From positions 394,573 to 458,572 of the forward strand of contig NZ_JABBXH010000002.1 in the NCBI RefSeq assembly GCF_012932965.1: a stretch of 64,000 nt of DNA. Direction: 5' to 3'. Made by a program: the position numbers and the translations under genes. Under the pieces are notes generated by a model, which had not been told where the DNA came from, did no database searches, and was given only the letters and a program-made list of their open reading frames with translations. Below, in pieces: positions 1-8,670 of the stretch (position 1 is its first letter; every line of letters starts with the position of its first letter). This DNA is from Thalassotalea algicola (lineage in GTDB: Bacteria; Pseudomonadota; Gammaproteobacteria; Enterobacterales; Alteromonadaceae).

Positions 1-329
1 CAGCTTTGATGAATTATGATCAAGAGATTGATGAAAGCGCAGAGCTAGAATTATTAATGGACATGGCAAACACCTTAATTGGTGCCTGTTTAAGCGGGGT
101 ATCCGAGCAGCTAGATATGACCTTTAGTCAAGGGCACCCCGTAGTTTTAGGGCAGCATAGGAAAATTAAAGACCTTATTGCCACTAACTCCTCCAAGTGG
201 CGTCAAACTTTAGCTATAGAAATTAGTTACAACATCGAAAATTATGCGATTAAGTGTGATCTGTTGTTATTGTTTACTGAAGAGTCTATGCGCACGTTAA
301 ACAATAAAATTAGCTATTTACTGGATTAA
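1..329 (+). CDS. CheC/CheX-like chemotaxis phosphatase, 5' truncated
   Basis: The frame is open from the left edge, so the visible 107 or so residues are the C-terminal part of a longer protein. The segment ELLMDMANTLIGACLSG followed by a stretch ending in HPVVLG resembles the second phosphatase helix of CheC/CheX proteins, which dephosphorylate CheY-type receivers. The helix Asn is present, while the usual Glu of the E-x-x-N motif reads as Asp (DMAN). The stop lies 2 bases before the next gene, a PAS-GGDEF cyclase, so the two are probably co-transcribed. This suggests a receiver, CheC-like phosphatase and cyclase module, with the receiver upstream of the window (inference). The family call is moderate because the N-terminal half is missing. 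Confidence 0.6.
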   Translation, partial: ALMNYDQEIDESAELELLMDMANTLIGACLSGVSEQLDMTFSQGHPVVLGQHRKIKDLIATNSSKWRQTLAIEISYNIENYAIKCDLLLLFTEESMRTLNNKISYLLD

Positions 330-331
330 TT

Positions 332-1294
332 ATGTCGTTAGAAGCTGCACAAATTAACGAATTACACTGGCTAATGGAGATGTTACATAACATCGATGTT
401 GGCTTAGTCGTACTAGATCGCGATTATAATATTCAAATATGGAATGGTTTTATGGAAAACCATAGCGGTCTACTGCCTCGAGAAGTTAAGGATAAAAACC
501 TTTTCTCTTTATTTGATGAAATACCAGAAGATTGGTTTACACGTAAAGCTGAGTCTGTATTTTTGTTGAAGAACAAAGCGTTCACCATATGGGAGCAACG
601 TCCATTCTTATTCAAATTTCAAAACTATCGTCCAATTACTGGTACCGCGGATTATATGTATCAAAATACGACATTTATTCCGTTAATGGCTGCTAATGGT
701 GAAGTAAGCCATTTATGCTTAATTATTTATGACGTTACTGATAACGCAGTCCATAAGCAGGATTTGGAAACAGCTAATGAAGAGCTAGCGTTATTAAGCC
801 AAACTGATGGTTTGACCAAGTTATTTAATCGCACTCATTGGGAACGTTGCTTACAAGCTGAGTATAAACGATGGGTTCGCAGCCAAAACCCTAGCTGCTT
901 AGTTATGCTTGATATTGACCATTTTAAGAAGGTCAATGATAGTTATGGTCATATGGTAGGTGATGAAGTTATTCGCCATATTTCAGGGCTAATTCGAGAG
1001 CATGTTCGAGAAACCGATGTTTCAGGTCGTTATGGTGGTGAAGAATTTGCTATTTTATTAGCCGATACGACATTGGAAAATGCTTACGTATTTGCTGAGC
1101 GACTTAGAGCAACGGTGGAAAAATCTATAGTTAAATACAATGACATAGATTTGCAGTACACGATTAGTGTAGGTGTTGCTCAAATTGTTCCGGCAATACA
1201 GACGTATGAAGCTTGGATTGAGTGTGCTGATGCTGCGCTTTATCAATCTAAAGAGGGCGGGCGAAATAAAATCACTTTATACCCGAAACAATAA
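332..1294 (+). CDS. PAS-GGDEF diguanylate cyclase
   Basis: This 320-aa soluble protein makes cyclic di-GMP from two GTP. A PAS-like sensory domain occupies roughly residues 15-140 (IDVGLVVLDRDYNIQIWNG is a typical PAS opening). A GGDEF domain follows at about 155-318, with the active-site motif GGEEF at 235-239. An inhibitory I-site, RETD, lies at 226-229, five residues before the motif, so product inhibition is expected. No membrane segment is seen. It starts with ATG 2 bases after the CheC-like gene and ends just before a hairpin terminator. The signal sensed by the PAS domain cannot be read from sequence. Confidence 0.93.
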   Translation: MSLEAAQINELHWLMEMLHNIDVGLVVLDRDYNIQIWNGFMENHSGLLPREVKDKNLFSLFDEIPEDWFTRKAESVFLLKNKAFTIWEQRPFLFKFQNYRPITGTADYMYQNTTFIPLMAANGEVSHLCLIIYDVTDNAVHKQDLETANEELALLSQTDGLTKLFNRTHWERCLQAEYKRWVRSQNPSCLVMLDIDHFKKVNDSYGHMVGDEVIRHISGLIREHVRETDVSGRYGGEEFAILLADTTLENAYVFAERLRATVEKSIVKYNDIDLQYTISVGVAQIVPAIQTYEAWIECADAALYQSKEGGRNKITLYPKQ

Positions 1295-1311
1295 AGGTTT
1301 TTAAGTTGTAT

Positions 1312-1337
1312 AAAAAAGCGACTGGTGGCGCTTTTTT
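1312..1337. terminator. Bidirectional terminator between cyclase and amidohydrolase
   Basis: AAAAAAGCG (1312-1320) pairs with CGCTTTTTT (1329-1337) across an 8-base loop. A-tract and T-tract flank the stem, so it can serve the plus-strand cyclase and the converging amidohydrolase gene. Confidence 0.8.
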
Positions 1338-1345
1338 ATTGTCAG

Positions 1346-2989
1346 TTACTTTTTATACACTCGCTGGCCATCAACCCAAGTTTCAACTACCGTATTTTGC
1401 CAAATAGTACTTGGTGATTGGTTAAATAAGTCTTGTTCGATCAAAATAAAGTCAGCTTTCTTACCAGGCTCTAAACTGCCAAGTAATTTTTCTTGATGAC
1501 CTGCGAATGCCGCATCTATAGTAAAGCTCTTTAGTGCTTCTGCTGTCGTTAGTTTTTCTGACTCAATCCAGCCGCCAATTGGCTGATTTTCTCTGTCTTG
1601 TCGAGTGATAGACGCATGTAAGCCAAAGAATGGGTTAGTTGGCTCTACAGGGAAATCAGAACCATTTGCAATACGTGCGCCGGCATTAAGTAGGCTTCGC
1701 CATGCATAAGCCCCTTTGAGTCGCTCGGCGCCAATTCTATCTTCAGCCATATTTTTATCGCTTGTCGCATGGGTTGCTTGAATTGAAGCAATTACGTTCA
1801 TCTGAGCAAATTTTGGTATGTCTTCTAATCGTAAAACTTGCGCGTGCTCTATACGGTGTCTCATGGTGCTTGATTGGGTTTTGTTAATAAGTGCTGCGTA
1901 ATGATCAAACGTTAAGGAGTTGGCGTGGTCGCCAATTGCGTGAGTGTTAACTTGAAATCCTTTAGCCATCGCGCTTTCGATATAATGAGCTAGGTCTTTA
2001 TCTTTATGAAGCAGCAAACCTTTTGTTCCAGGTTTATCTGAGTAGTCTTCGTGTAGCGCAGCACCACGGCTGCCTAATGCACCATCAGCTTGAATTTTTA
2101 CGCTATTAAATTGAAAGCTATTATCTTTGCTCTGATAAATGCCTTGAGCTAATCCTTTTTCCCAGTCCTTACTTGGCAAGTACAACATGGCATTTACGCG
2201 AATAGGCATATTGCTTTCATTCGCCAATTCTTTGTAAATATCAATGTGCTTTTTGGTAACACCTGCATCATGGACACTCGTTAAGCCAACACTCGCTAGT
2301 GCATGCATAGCCTTGACCAACACTGTTTTTTGTTCATTTTTAGACAGCGCCGGAATTTTATCAAAAATGAGGTCCATGGCATTATCGATAAATACACCGG
2401 AAGGGTTACCATTACTATCCTTGATTATTTCACCACCGACAGGTGACTTTGTTTGTGTAGTGATGCCTGCAATTGACATAGCTTTACTATTGGCCCAGCC
2501 AGCATGGCCGTCAACGCGGCTAAGAAAAATAGGGGTATCTGGAAAGTACTTATCCAATGATTTTGCTGTAGGGAAACTATTGCTAGGCCACTGTACCTGG
2601 TTCCAGCCTCTACCTTGTATCCAACGTTGATTCGGGTTTTCTTTGCGGTAAGCTTTAACACGCTCAACAGCTTCTTTTTCGCTACTAGCGCCAACTAAGT
2701 CAACTCGCATAAGGCTTAGACCATAGTTGAGAACATGGCCATGTGCATCAACCAAACCTGGTAAAAGTGTATTGCCGTTAGCATTCACTAAATTAACATT
2801 GTTAGCTATTGATTCAGGTCTTTTTGAAAATATTTCATCAATTTTATCATCTGTGAACTGAATGGCAGAGAATCGCGTAAGTTCTCCATTATTAATGGTA
2901 TAACCTTTAACGTTGTGGATTAGGGTGGTTGCAGCCTGAATTGAACAACTTGTTGCTAAGGCAATAACAAGTGTAGAAAGTTTTATCAT
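1346..2989 (-). CDS. Exported amidohydrolase, YtcJ-like (Amidohydro_3)
   Basis: The 547-aa protein begins with a signal peptide (cleavage probably after ...CSIQA, about residue 19), so it should act in the periplasm. The metal-binding HxH motif appears as DAHGH at 81-85. Later metal or catalytic segments are THAIGDHAN and, near the C-terminus, NGSDFPVEPTNPF. Length and motif order fit the YtcJ-like branch of metal-dependent amidohydrolases, whose substrates are mostly unknown. It is a single gene on the minus strand, downstream of lnt and convergent with the cyclase. I cannot predict the substrate. Confidence 0.88.
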   Translation of the reverse strand: MIKLSTLVIALATSCSIQAATTLIHNVKGYTINNGELTRFSAIQFTDDKIDEIFSKRPESIANNVNLVNANGNTLLPGLVDAHGHVLNYGLSLMRVDLVGASSEKEAVERVKAYRKENPNQRWIQGRGWNQVQWPSNSFPTAKSLDKYFPDTPIFLSRVDGHAGWANSKAMSIAGITTQTKSPVGGEIIKDSNGNPSGVFIDNAMDLIFDKIPALSKNEQKTVLVKAMHALASVGLTSVHDAGVTKKHIDIYKELANESNMPIRVNAMLYLPSKDWEKGLAQGIYQSKDNSFQFNSVKIQADGALGSRGAALHEDYSDKPGTKGLLLHKDKDLAHYIESAMAKGFQVNTHAIGDHANSLTFDHYAALINKTQSSTMRHRIEHAQVLRLEDIPKFAQMNVIASIQATHATSDKNMAEDRIGAERLKGAYAWRSLLNAGARIANGSDFPVEPTNPFFGLHASITRQDRENQPIGGWIESEKLTTAEALKSFTIDAAFAGHQEKLLGSLEPGKKADFILIEQDLFNQSPSTIWQNTVVETWVDGQRVYKK

Positions 2990-3046
2990 GAAAGACTCTT
3001 ATTATTATATTCGTTACTCCTATATTATGCTGAAAAGCTAATCCTA

Positions 3047-4597
3047 TCAAAGTTTTACTTGAGTTCTTTTTCTCACAATAATAAGAAGTATGAGCATTAT
3101 CGCAGCGATAAAAGTAGGGTAACGTTGATAAAGACTAAAAGGGGTTCGACCTTCCACAAGTGGAACATTGGTTGTTAAAACTCCCTGTTCAAATTGTGGA
3201 ATTTTTTCAATAAACTTTCCGTTATGATCGACAGCAGCTGTAATACCTGTGTTAGTAGAGCGTAGTAGCGGGCGACCAAATTCTAGCGCACGCATTCTTG
3301 CAATTTCCATATGCTGATGTGGGCCATGAGATGTGCCAAACCAAGCATCATTACTTACGGTAAGCAATATATCAGTGCTGTCATGAAAATTGGCGTGTAG
3401 TTGCTCAGGGAAGGCTATTTCAAAACAAATTAAGGGCGCTAACTGAATACCGTTTGCCATTATATTTGGCTGAACATAATTGCCCCGGGAAAAAGAGGAT
3501 TTTGGCAAGTTAAACAGAGGGGCTATTGGTCTTAACCATTCTTGAAAAGGCACAAACTCGCCAATAGGTAATAAATGGTGTTTGTAAAAACGATTACTGC
3601 TAGGGTAATAATAACTGCCCTCAGTATCTTCCAATTGTTTTTTACCTAAGACAATTAAACCATTGAAGTATTCTTTTGTTTCAAAGTTATAGTTGAGAAT
3701 ACCTGTGACAATTGCAGAATTATTTAAAGCAGCTGCACTATTGGCCAGCTCCAAGAATTCACCGGCCAGCGGTTCTACCGCCGGAACAGCAGATTCAGGC
3801 CAAATGAATAAATCAGCCCCGTAATTTTGACGGGTCAAATCTAAGTATTTAAGCATTGTTGGCCACTCATTATCGGGTTGCCACTTTAATTCTTGCGCAA
3901 TATTGCCCTGGACTAGTGCGACTTTTTTGGTTTCGCCCGTTTCTAGGGTAAAGATAAAGTGACTGCTAATGAAAACAATCAATAGTGAACTAGCGATAAC
4001 AGATAGTGCAGCTTTCAATTGTTGACGTGAGTACACTAAACAAATACTTACTGCAATTACCATTAAAATAAAGGTAATGCCTACTTCGCCAATAATAGGG
4101 GCAAGATACGCAAACGGAGAATCTATTTGACTATACCCTATTGATAACCATGGGAATCCAGTTAAAAACCAGCCTCGTAACCATTCTGTGGCAATCCAAG
4201 TACTGGGCAGTAGCCAAATGTTCAATCGATTATCAGATGATAACTTTATTGCAATAAAAGCTGATAAGGCAGGGAATATTGCTAAGTAAGCGCAAAGTAA
4301 TGCCATTAAAAATAACGAAGCAAATAATGGCATTCCACCAAACTGATCAATACTTACATGGACCCAGCTAATACCAGCACCAAACAAACCTAGACCAAAG
4401 AAATAACTGCTTTGAGTGGCTTGTTTCGTGCTATGTCCATTAATTTGAATACACCAAGTTGCTAACGCAATAATCGCAAGCCACCAGAATGAAAATGGGG
4501 CGTAAGCAAACACCATAGCAAGGCCAGCTAAGAGGCTAAATAAATTTTGTTTATTAAGAATGGCGTTTTTAAGCCCCTGAAGTATTTTGCGAAGCAT
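3047..4597 (-). CDS. lnt: Apolipoprotein N-acyltransferase
   Basis: Lnt transfers an acyl chain from phospholipid to the N-terminal Cys of apolipoproteins, the last step of lipoprotein maturation in the inner membrane. The N-terminal ~215 residues contain several hydrophobic membrane segments and the C-terminal part is a nitrilase-like periplasmic domain. The Glu-Lys-Cys triad is visible: E268 (FIWPESAVP), K339 (RFYKHHLLPIGEFVPF) and C391 (APLICFEIAFPE). The 516-aa length is normal. It is last in the minus-strand order miaB-ybeZ-ybeY-corC-lnt and starts 5 bases after the corC stop, so it is very likely in the same operon. Confidence 0.97.
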   Translation of the reverse strand: MLRKILQGLKNAILNKQNLFSLLAGLAMVFAYAPFSFWWLAIIALATWCIQINGHSTKQATQSSYFFGLGLFGAGISWVHVSIDQFGGMPLFASLFLMALLCAYLAIFPALSAFIAIKLSSDNRLNIWLLPSTWIATEWLRGWFLTGFPWLSIGYSQIDSPFAYLAPIIGEVGITFILMVIAVSICLVYSRQQLKAALSVIASSLLIVFISSHFIFTLETGETKKVALVQGNIAQELKWQPDNEWPTMLKYLDLTRQNYGADLFIWPESAVPAVEPLAGEFLELANSAAALNNSAIVTGILNYNFETKEYFNGLIVLGKKQLEDTEGSYYYPSSNRFYKHHLLPIGEFVPFQEWLRPIAPLFNLPKSSFSRGNYVQPNIMANGIQLAPLICFEIAFPEQLHANFHDSTDILLTVSNDAWFGTSHGPHQHMEIARMRALEFGRPLLRSTNTGITAAVDHNGKFIEKIPQFEQGVLTTNVPLVEGRTPFSLYQRYPTFIAAIMLILLIIVRKRTQVKL

Positions 4598-4602
4598 GCG
4601 AG

Positions 4603-5481
4603 TTAGTCAGCAATTTTTCCATTTACTTCGTGATCTTTAGGTACTGTGATTTGTAGCATTTGTAAGCGTCTACTGTCAGCCGACACCACTTTAAATTCCC
4701 AATCACCAATTGCGACTTCTTCCCCTTTTCGCGGCATATGGCCAAATTGGTGTAATACTATACCACCAATAGTATCGGCATCTGCTTCGTCGAATTCACA
4801 ATTAAAGTATTCGTCGAAGTCTTCTAAATCGGTCAATGCCTTTACTTGATAAACATTGCCGGCAAGATGCTTAATCTCTTCTTCGATTTCATCGTCAGTT
4901 TCATCTTCAATTTCGCCAACAATAAGTTCTAGGATATCTTCAATCGTTACTACGCCTGATACCCCGCCATATTCATCAACTACTACCGCCATGTGATAAC
5001 GTTTAGAGCGAAACTCTTTAAGCAAAGGTTCAACTTTTTTGCTTTCTGGGATAATCATCGCAGGGCGTATTAAATCTGAAAGCGTAAAACTCTCTTCACC
5101 ATTTTTAAATGCGTATGCTAAAAGATCTTTCGCGAGGAGGATGCCTTCTACATTATCAATTTCGTCATTTACGACAGGAAATCGTGAGTGAGCAGATTCT
5201 AATATAGTGGGAAGAAAATCTTCAAGTGGTTGGTTGATGTCTAGTGTGACTATTTGCGAACGCGGTATCATGATATCGCGTACTCGCATTTCTGAAACTT
5301 CCAGTACACCTTCAATCATCTGTTTAGTTTCAGGTTTAATTAACTCGCGATCTTCTGCATCGTTAATTACATTGACTAGTTCATGTTTATTTTTCGGCTC
5401 TCCAGTAAATGCTTGAACAATTTTGTCGATAAACGATTTACTTTGAGAGCCGTTGCTAGAGTGAGGATTGTCTTCGCTCAT
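4603..5481 (-). CDS. corC: CorC/YbeX family CBS-domain protein
   Basis: This 292-aa cytosolic protein has two CBS domains (about residues 65-195, starting at VRDIMIPRSQIVTLD) and a CorC_HlyC transporter-associated domain (about 205-285). The family is associated with magnesium and cobalt efflux or, in E. coli (YbeX), with ribosome-related phenotypes, so the exact role is unsettled. There is no DUF21 membrane domain, which matches the short CorC/YbeX form. The gene lies between ybeY (19-base gap) and lnt (5-base gap) in the conserved operon. Confidence 0.94.
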   Translation of the reverse strand: MSEDNPHSSNGSQSKSFIDKIVQAFTGEPKNKHELVNVINDAEDRELIKPETKQMIEGVLEVSEMRVRDIMIPRSQIVTLDINQPLEDFLPTILESAHSRFPVVNDEIDNVEGILLAKDLLAYAFKNGEESFTLSDLIRPAMIIPESKKVEPLLKEFRSKRYHMAVVVDEYGGVSGVVTIEDILELIVGEIEDETDDEIEEEIKHLAGNVYQVKALTDLEDFDEYFNCEFDEADADTIGGIVLHQFGHMPRKGEEVAIGDWEFKVVSADSRRLQMLQITVPKDHEVNGKIAD

Positions 5482-5500
5482 AGAGCTTTTTTATTTCCTA

Positions 5501-5950
5501 TTAAATTTCATAAGGGTTATTAAACCCAAGATTTTTTAAAATGTCTATTTCTAAGGCTTCCATTTCTTCAGCCTCTTCGTCACTTATATGATCAAAGCCA
5601 AGCAAATGCAAGCAGCCATGAATAATCATGTGCGCCCAATGCGCTTTTATTGATTTACCTTGATCTTTTGCTTCTTGCTTGACTATATCTGCGCATACGA
5701 CAAGATCACCAAGCAGTTCAAGTTCAATACCCTCTGGTACTTCAAAAGGAAAAGATAATACGTTAGTTGGCTTATCCTTTTGACGGTATGTGCTGTTTAA
5801 CGTTTGGCTTTCTTCACAACCTACAATGCGAATCGTAAGTTCAAAAGGTTTGTTGTACTTTGCTAACGCCGCCTCTGCCCAAGTCTGAAAGTCTTCATCA
5901 TCGGGCAGATGTTCATCAGCTACTATGCGCTGAATATCAAGTGTTATCAT
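5501..5950 (-). CDS. ybeY: Endoribonuclease / rRNA maturation factor YbeY
   Basis: YbeY is a zinc-dependent factor for 16S rRNA 3'-end maturation and ribosome quality control. The zinc motif H-x3-H-x5-H is clear: H111, H115 and H121 in HGCLHLLGFDH. The length of 149 aa is normal. The start overlaps the end of ybeZ by 14 bases, which indicates translational coupling. The ybeZ-ybeY-corC-lnt order is as in E. coli. Confidence 0.97.
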   Translation of the reverse strand: MITLDIQRIVADEHLPDDEDFQTWAEAALAKYNKPFELTIRIVGCEESQTLNSTYRQKDKPTNVLSFPFEVPEGIELELLGDLVVCADIVKQEAKDQGKSIKAHWAHMIIHGCLHLLGFDHISDEEAEEMEALEIDILKNLGFNNPYEI

Positions 5951-7004
5951 TAGGCTTGGATTCTTGCAATGCTTTTTCTTGAGCTTCTTTAGCCTTGCGT
6001 TCTGCTTTTACTTTTGCCATTTTTGAGTCGAATGCTTCATAAGCTTCTACTATACGAGCAACAACTGGATGACGAACAACATCTTTAGATTGGAAGAAGT
6101 TAAAACTAACACCTGGAATATTTGGCAATACTTCAATAGCATGGCGTAAACCGGACTTTTGTCCGCGAGGTAAATCTACCTGGGTAATATCACCGGTGAT
6201 TACTGCTCTAGAATTGAAGCCGATTCGGGTTAGGAACATTTTCATTTGCTCGACCGTCGTATTTTGACTTTCATCTAAAATAATAAATGCATCATTTAAT
6301 GTACGGCCACGCATATAAGCTAGTGGTGCAATTTCAATAACATTGCGCTCAATAAGCTTTTCAACCTTTTCAAAGCCAAGCATTTCAAATAACGCGTCAT
6401 ATAGTGGTCTAAGATAAGGGTCTACTTTTTGCGATAAATCGCCCGGTAAAAAACCAAGCTTTTCTCCAGCTTCTACTGCTGGCCGGGTAAGTAGAATACG
6501 TCTAATTTCTTGGCGCTCTAGGGAATCTACAGCACAGGCGACTGCTAAGTACGTTTTACCAGTACCCGCTGGCCCAATGCCAAAAGTAATATCATGCGTA
6601 ATAACATTTTGCACATAAGCTGATTGATTAAGATTGCGAGGCTTGACTATGCCGCGCTTTGTTTTGATGGTTACCATTTTTTCGTAATCAACATCAACTT
6701 TAGTCGGTGCTTGTTCTAATACCCCGGCATTTAAAATACCCAAATGAACCATCTCGGCTGTTATGGTCTTCATACGGCCTTTTACGATTTCGGTTTCGAC
6801 GTATAAATCTTTTAGTAGCTTGGCTACAGCACTTGAATTTACTGGCTGGCCAACAATTTTAAATTCATTACCACGATAGCTTATTTCCACACCAAGACGG
6901 CGTTCAATTGTTTTTAAGTTATCGTCTAATGGCCCACATAAATTAGCCTGCCGTGAATTATCGACAGGCTCTAAAGTGAGGAGGGTTTTGTTATCAGTAC
7001 TCAA
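5937..7004 (-). CDS. ybeZ: PhoH-like ATPase YbeZ
   Basis: A 355-aa PhoH-family P-loop NTPase, probably acting in RNA metabolism together with YbeY. The N-terminal ~100 residues form a KH-like/PhoH N-domain. Walker A is GPAGTGKT at about 144-151 and Walker B is AFIILDESQN at about 239-248. The C-terminal tail is a charged Lys/Ala/Glu-rich helix. It starts 24 bases after miaB stops and overlaps ybeY by 14 bases. Confidence 0.96.
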   Translation of the reverse strand: MSTDNKTLLTLEPVDNSRQANLCGPLDDNLKTIERRLGVEISYRGNEFKIVGQPVNSSAVAKLLKDLYVETEIVKGRMKTITAEMVHLGILNAGVLEQAPTKVDVDYEKMVTIKTKRGIVKPRNLNQSAYVQNVITHDITFGIGPAGTGKTYLAVACAVDSLERQEIRRILLTRPAVEAGEKLGFLPGDLSQKVDPYLRPLYDALFEMLGFEKVEKLIERNVIEIAPLAYMRGRTLNDAFIILDESQNTTVEQMKMFLTRIGFNSRAVITGDITQVDLPRGQKSGLRHAIEVLPNIPGVSFNFFQSKDVVRHPVVARIVEAYEAFDSKMAKVKAERKAKEAQEKALQESKPNDNT

Positions 7005-7028
7005 GTAAAATTCCGTTATTTATCATTG

Positions 7029-8483
7029 TTATGGAGTAAAAGTACCAACACCTAAATCATCGGTGCCATTAGTACTTGCCATCGCGTTATCACCATGATG
7101 ACTGTTAGCCAAAATATCTGAAGGCGAGTGGGCAATTCGTAAACCCATATCTTTTTCTTCTCGTACTAACTTACCACGTAAAGAGTTTGCGTAGACATCG
7201 GTGATTTCAACATCAACAAACTGGCCAATAACGTGATGCGGTGCTTCAAAGTTAACAATTCGGTTATTTTCGGTACGTCCACGCAATTCCATAGGGTTCT
7301 TTTTCGACGGACCTTCAACTAGTATACGCTGCTCAGTGCCTAACATTTGGCGAGCAATACGTAATGCTTGTTGGTTGATGCGATCTTGTAATATTTGTAA
7401 GCGCTGCTTTTTCGTTTCTTCACTGATGTCGTCTGGTAAGTCGGCGGCAGGAGTACCTGGGCGAGCGCTATAAATAAAACTAAAACTCAAATCAAAATCG
7501 ATATCTTTGATGAGGTTCATTGTTTGTTCGAAATCATGATCAGTTTCACCGGGGAAACCAATAATGAAATCAGAAGACATACAAATTTCAGGACGCGCTT
7601 TTCGAAGCTTACGAATTTGAGATTTATATTCTAATGCAGTATGCGAACGCTTCATTTGCGTTAATATGCGGTCACTTCCCGTCTGAACGGGTAGGTGCAG
7701 ATGACTAACTAATTCAGGTACGTCTTTATAGACTTCAATAATATCGTCTGTAAATTCAACTGGATGAGAGGTTGTATAACGAATACGGTCAATGCCATCA
7801 ATGGTTGCTACTAAGCGCAATAACTCTGAAAATCTGCAGATGCCACCGTCATGTGTTTCACCACGGAAAGCATTTACATTTTGACCAAGTAGGTTTACTT
7901 CACGAACACCTTGTTCGGCAAGCTGCGCAATTTCATATAAAACGTCATCTAAAGGGCGACTTACTTCTTCACCACGGGTATATGGAACCACACAGAAAGT
8001 ACAATACTTGCTACAGCCTTCCATAATAGAAACAAATGCAGTTGCTCCTTCAGCTTTCGGTTCTGGTAGTCGGTCAAACTTTTCAATTTCTGGGAATGTA
8101 ACGTCTACAACTGGAGATTTTTCACCCGTTACCTGCTGAATCATTTCAGGTAAACGGTGAAGGGTTTGTGGACCAAAAACCATGTCTACAAACGGTGCTC
8201 GTGCGCGAATTGCATCACCTTCTTGAGAAGCAACGCAGCCACCAACACCGATAATTAGGTCTGGATTTTCATTTTTAAGTGTTTTCCAACGACCAAGCTG
8301 ATGGAATACTTTTTCTTGAGCTTTTTCACGTATTGAACAGGTATTAAGTAAGATAACATCAGCCTCGTCAGCTTCCTCAGCTAAGGTGAAACCATGTGTT
8401 GAGTCGAGTAGTTCTGCCATTTTCTGCGAGTCATACTCGTTCATTTGACAACCCCAAGTTTTGATATAAAGCTTTTTGCTCAT
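7029..8483 (-). CDS. miaB: tRNA-2-methylthio-N6-dimethylallyladenosine synthase
   Basis: MiaB is a radical-SAM methylthiotransferase that converts i6A37 to ms2i6A37 in tRNAs reading codons that begin with U. Both iron-sulfur sites are visible: the auxiliary cluster Cys at 12, 49 and 83, and the radical-SAM C-x3-C-x2-C at C157, C161 and C164 ([10 protein letters not shown]). A TRAM domain lies around residues 375-445. The protein is 484 aa, and its last ~30 residues form a polar tail that looks poorly conserved. It is the first gene of the minus-strand miaB-ybeZ-ybeY-corC-lnt run. No ubiF lies directly upstream, because an accessory gene pair intervenes. Confidence 0.97.
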   Translation of the reverse strand: MSKKLYIKTWGCQMNEYDSQKMAELLDSTHGFTLAEEADEADVILLNTCSIREKAQEKVFHQLGRWKTLKNENPDLIIGVGGCVASQEGDAIRARAPFVDMVFGPQTLHRLPEMIQQVTGEKSPVVDVTFPEIEKFDRLPEPKAEGATAFVSIMEGCSKYCTFCVVPYTRGEEVSRPLDDVLYEIAQLAEQGVREVNLLGQNVNAFRGETHDGGICRFSELLRLVATIDGIDRIRYTTSHPVEFTDDIIEVYKDVPELVSHLHLPVQTGSDRILTQMKRSHTALEYKSQIRKLRKARPEICMSSDFIIGFPGETDHDFEQTMNLIKDIDFDLSFSFIYSARPGTPAADLPDDISEETKKQRLQILQDRINQQALRIARQMLGTEQRILVEGPSKKNPMELRGRTENNRIVNFEAPHHVIGQFVDVEITDVYANSLRGKLVREEKDMGLRIAHSPSDILANSHHGDNAMASTNGTDDLGVGTFTP

Positions 8484-8670
8484 TAATACGTGTCCAATAA
8501 TACAGTTAAATTGATTCTAGTTTTTGCTAGAGAATTTTCATACCAAGCCCTTTAAACGCATTTATATTTCGTTAGCCTTGATATGGGGTCGCGTATTTTA
8601 CTCTTTCTTGCGGTTTGGCGCTAGTTTGTACTAAAAGTTATTAGCAATTAATGGTAATTAATAACGTTTA

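Noticed and set aside
2244..2694. Overlapping frames within the amidohydrolase gene on both strands
   Set aside because: They are contained in a well-supported coding region and have no family resemblance.
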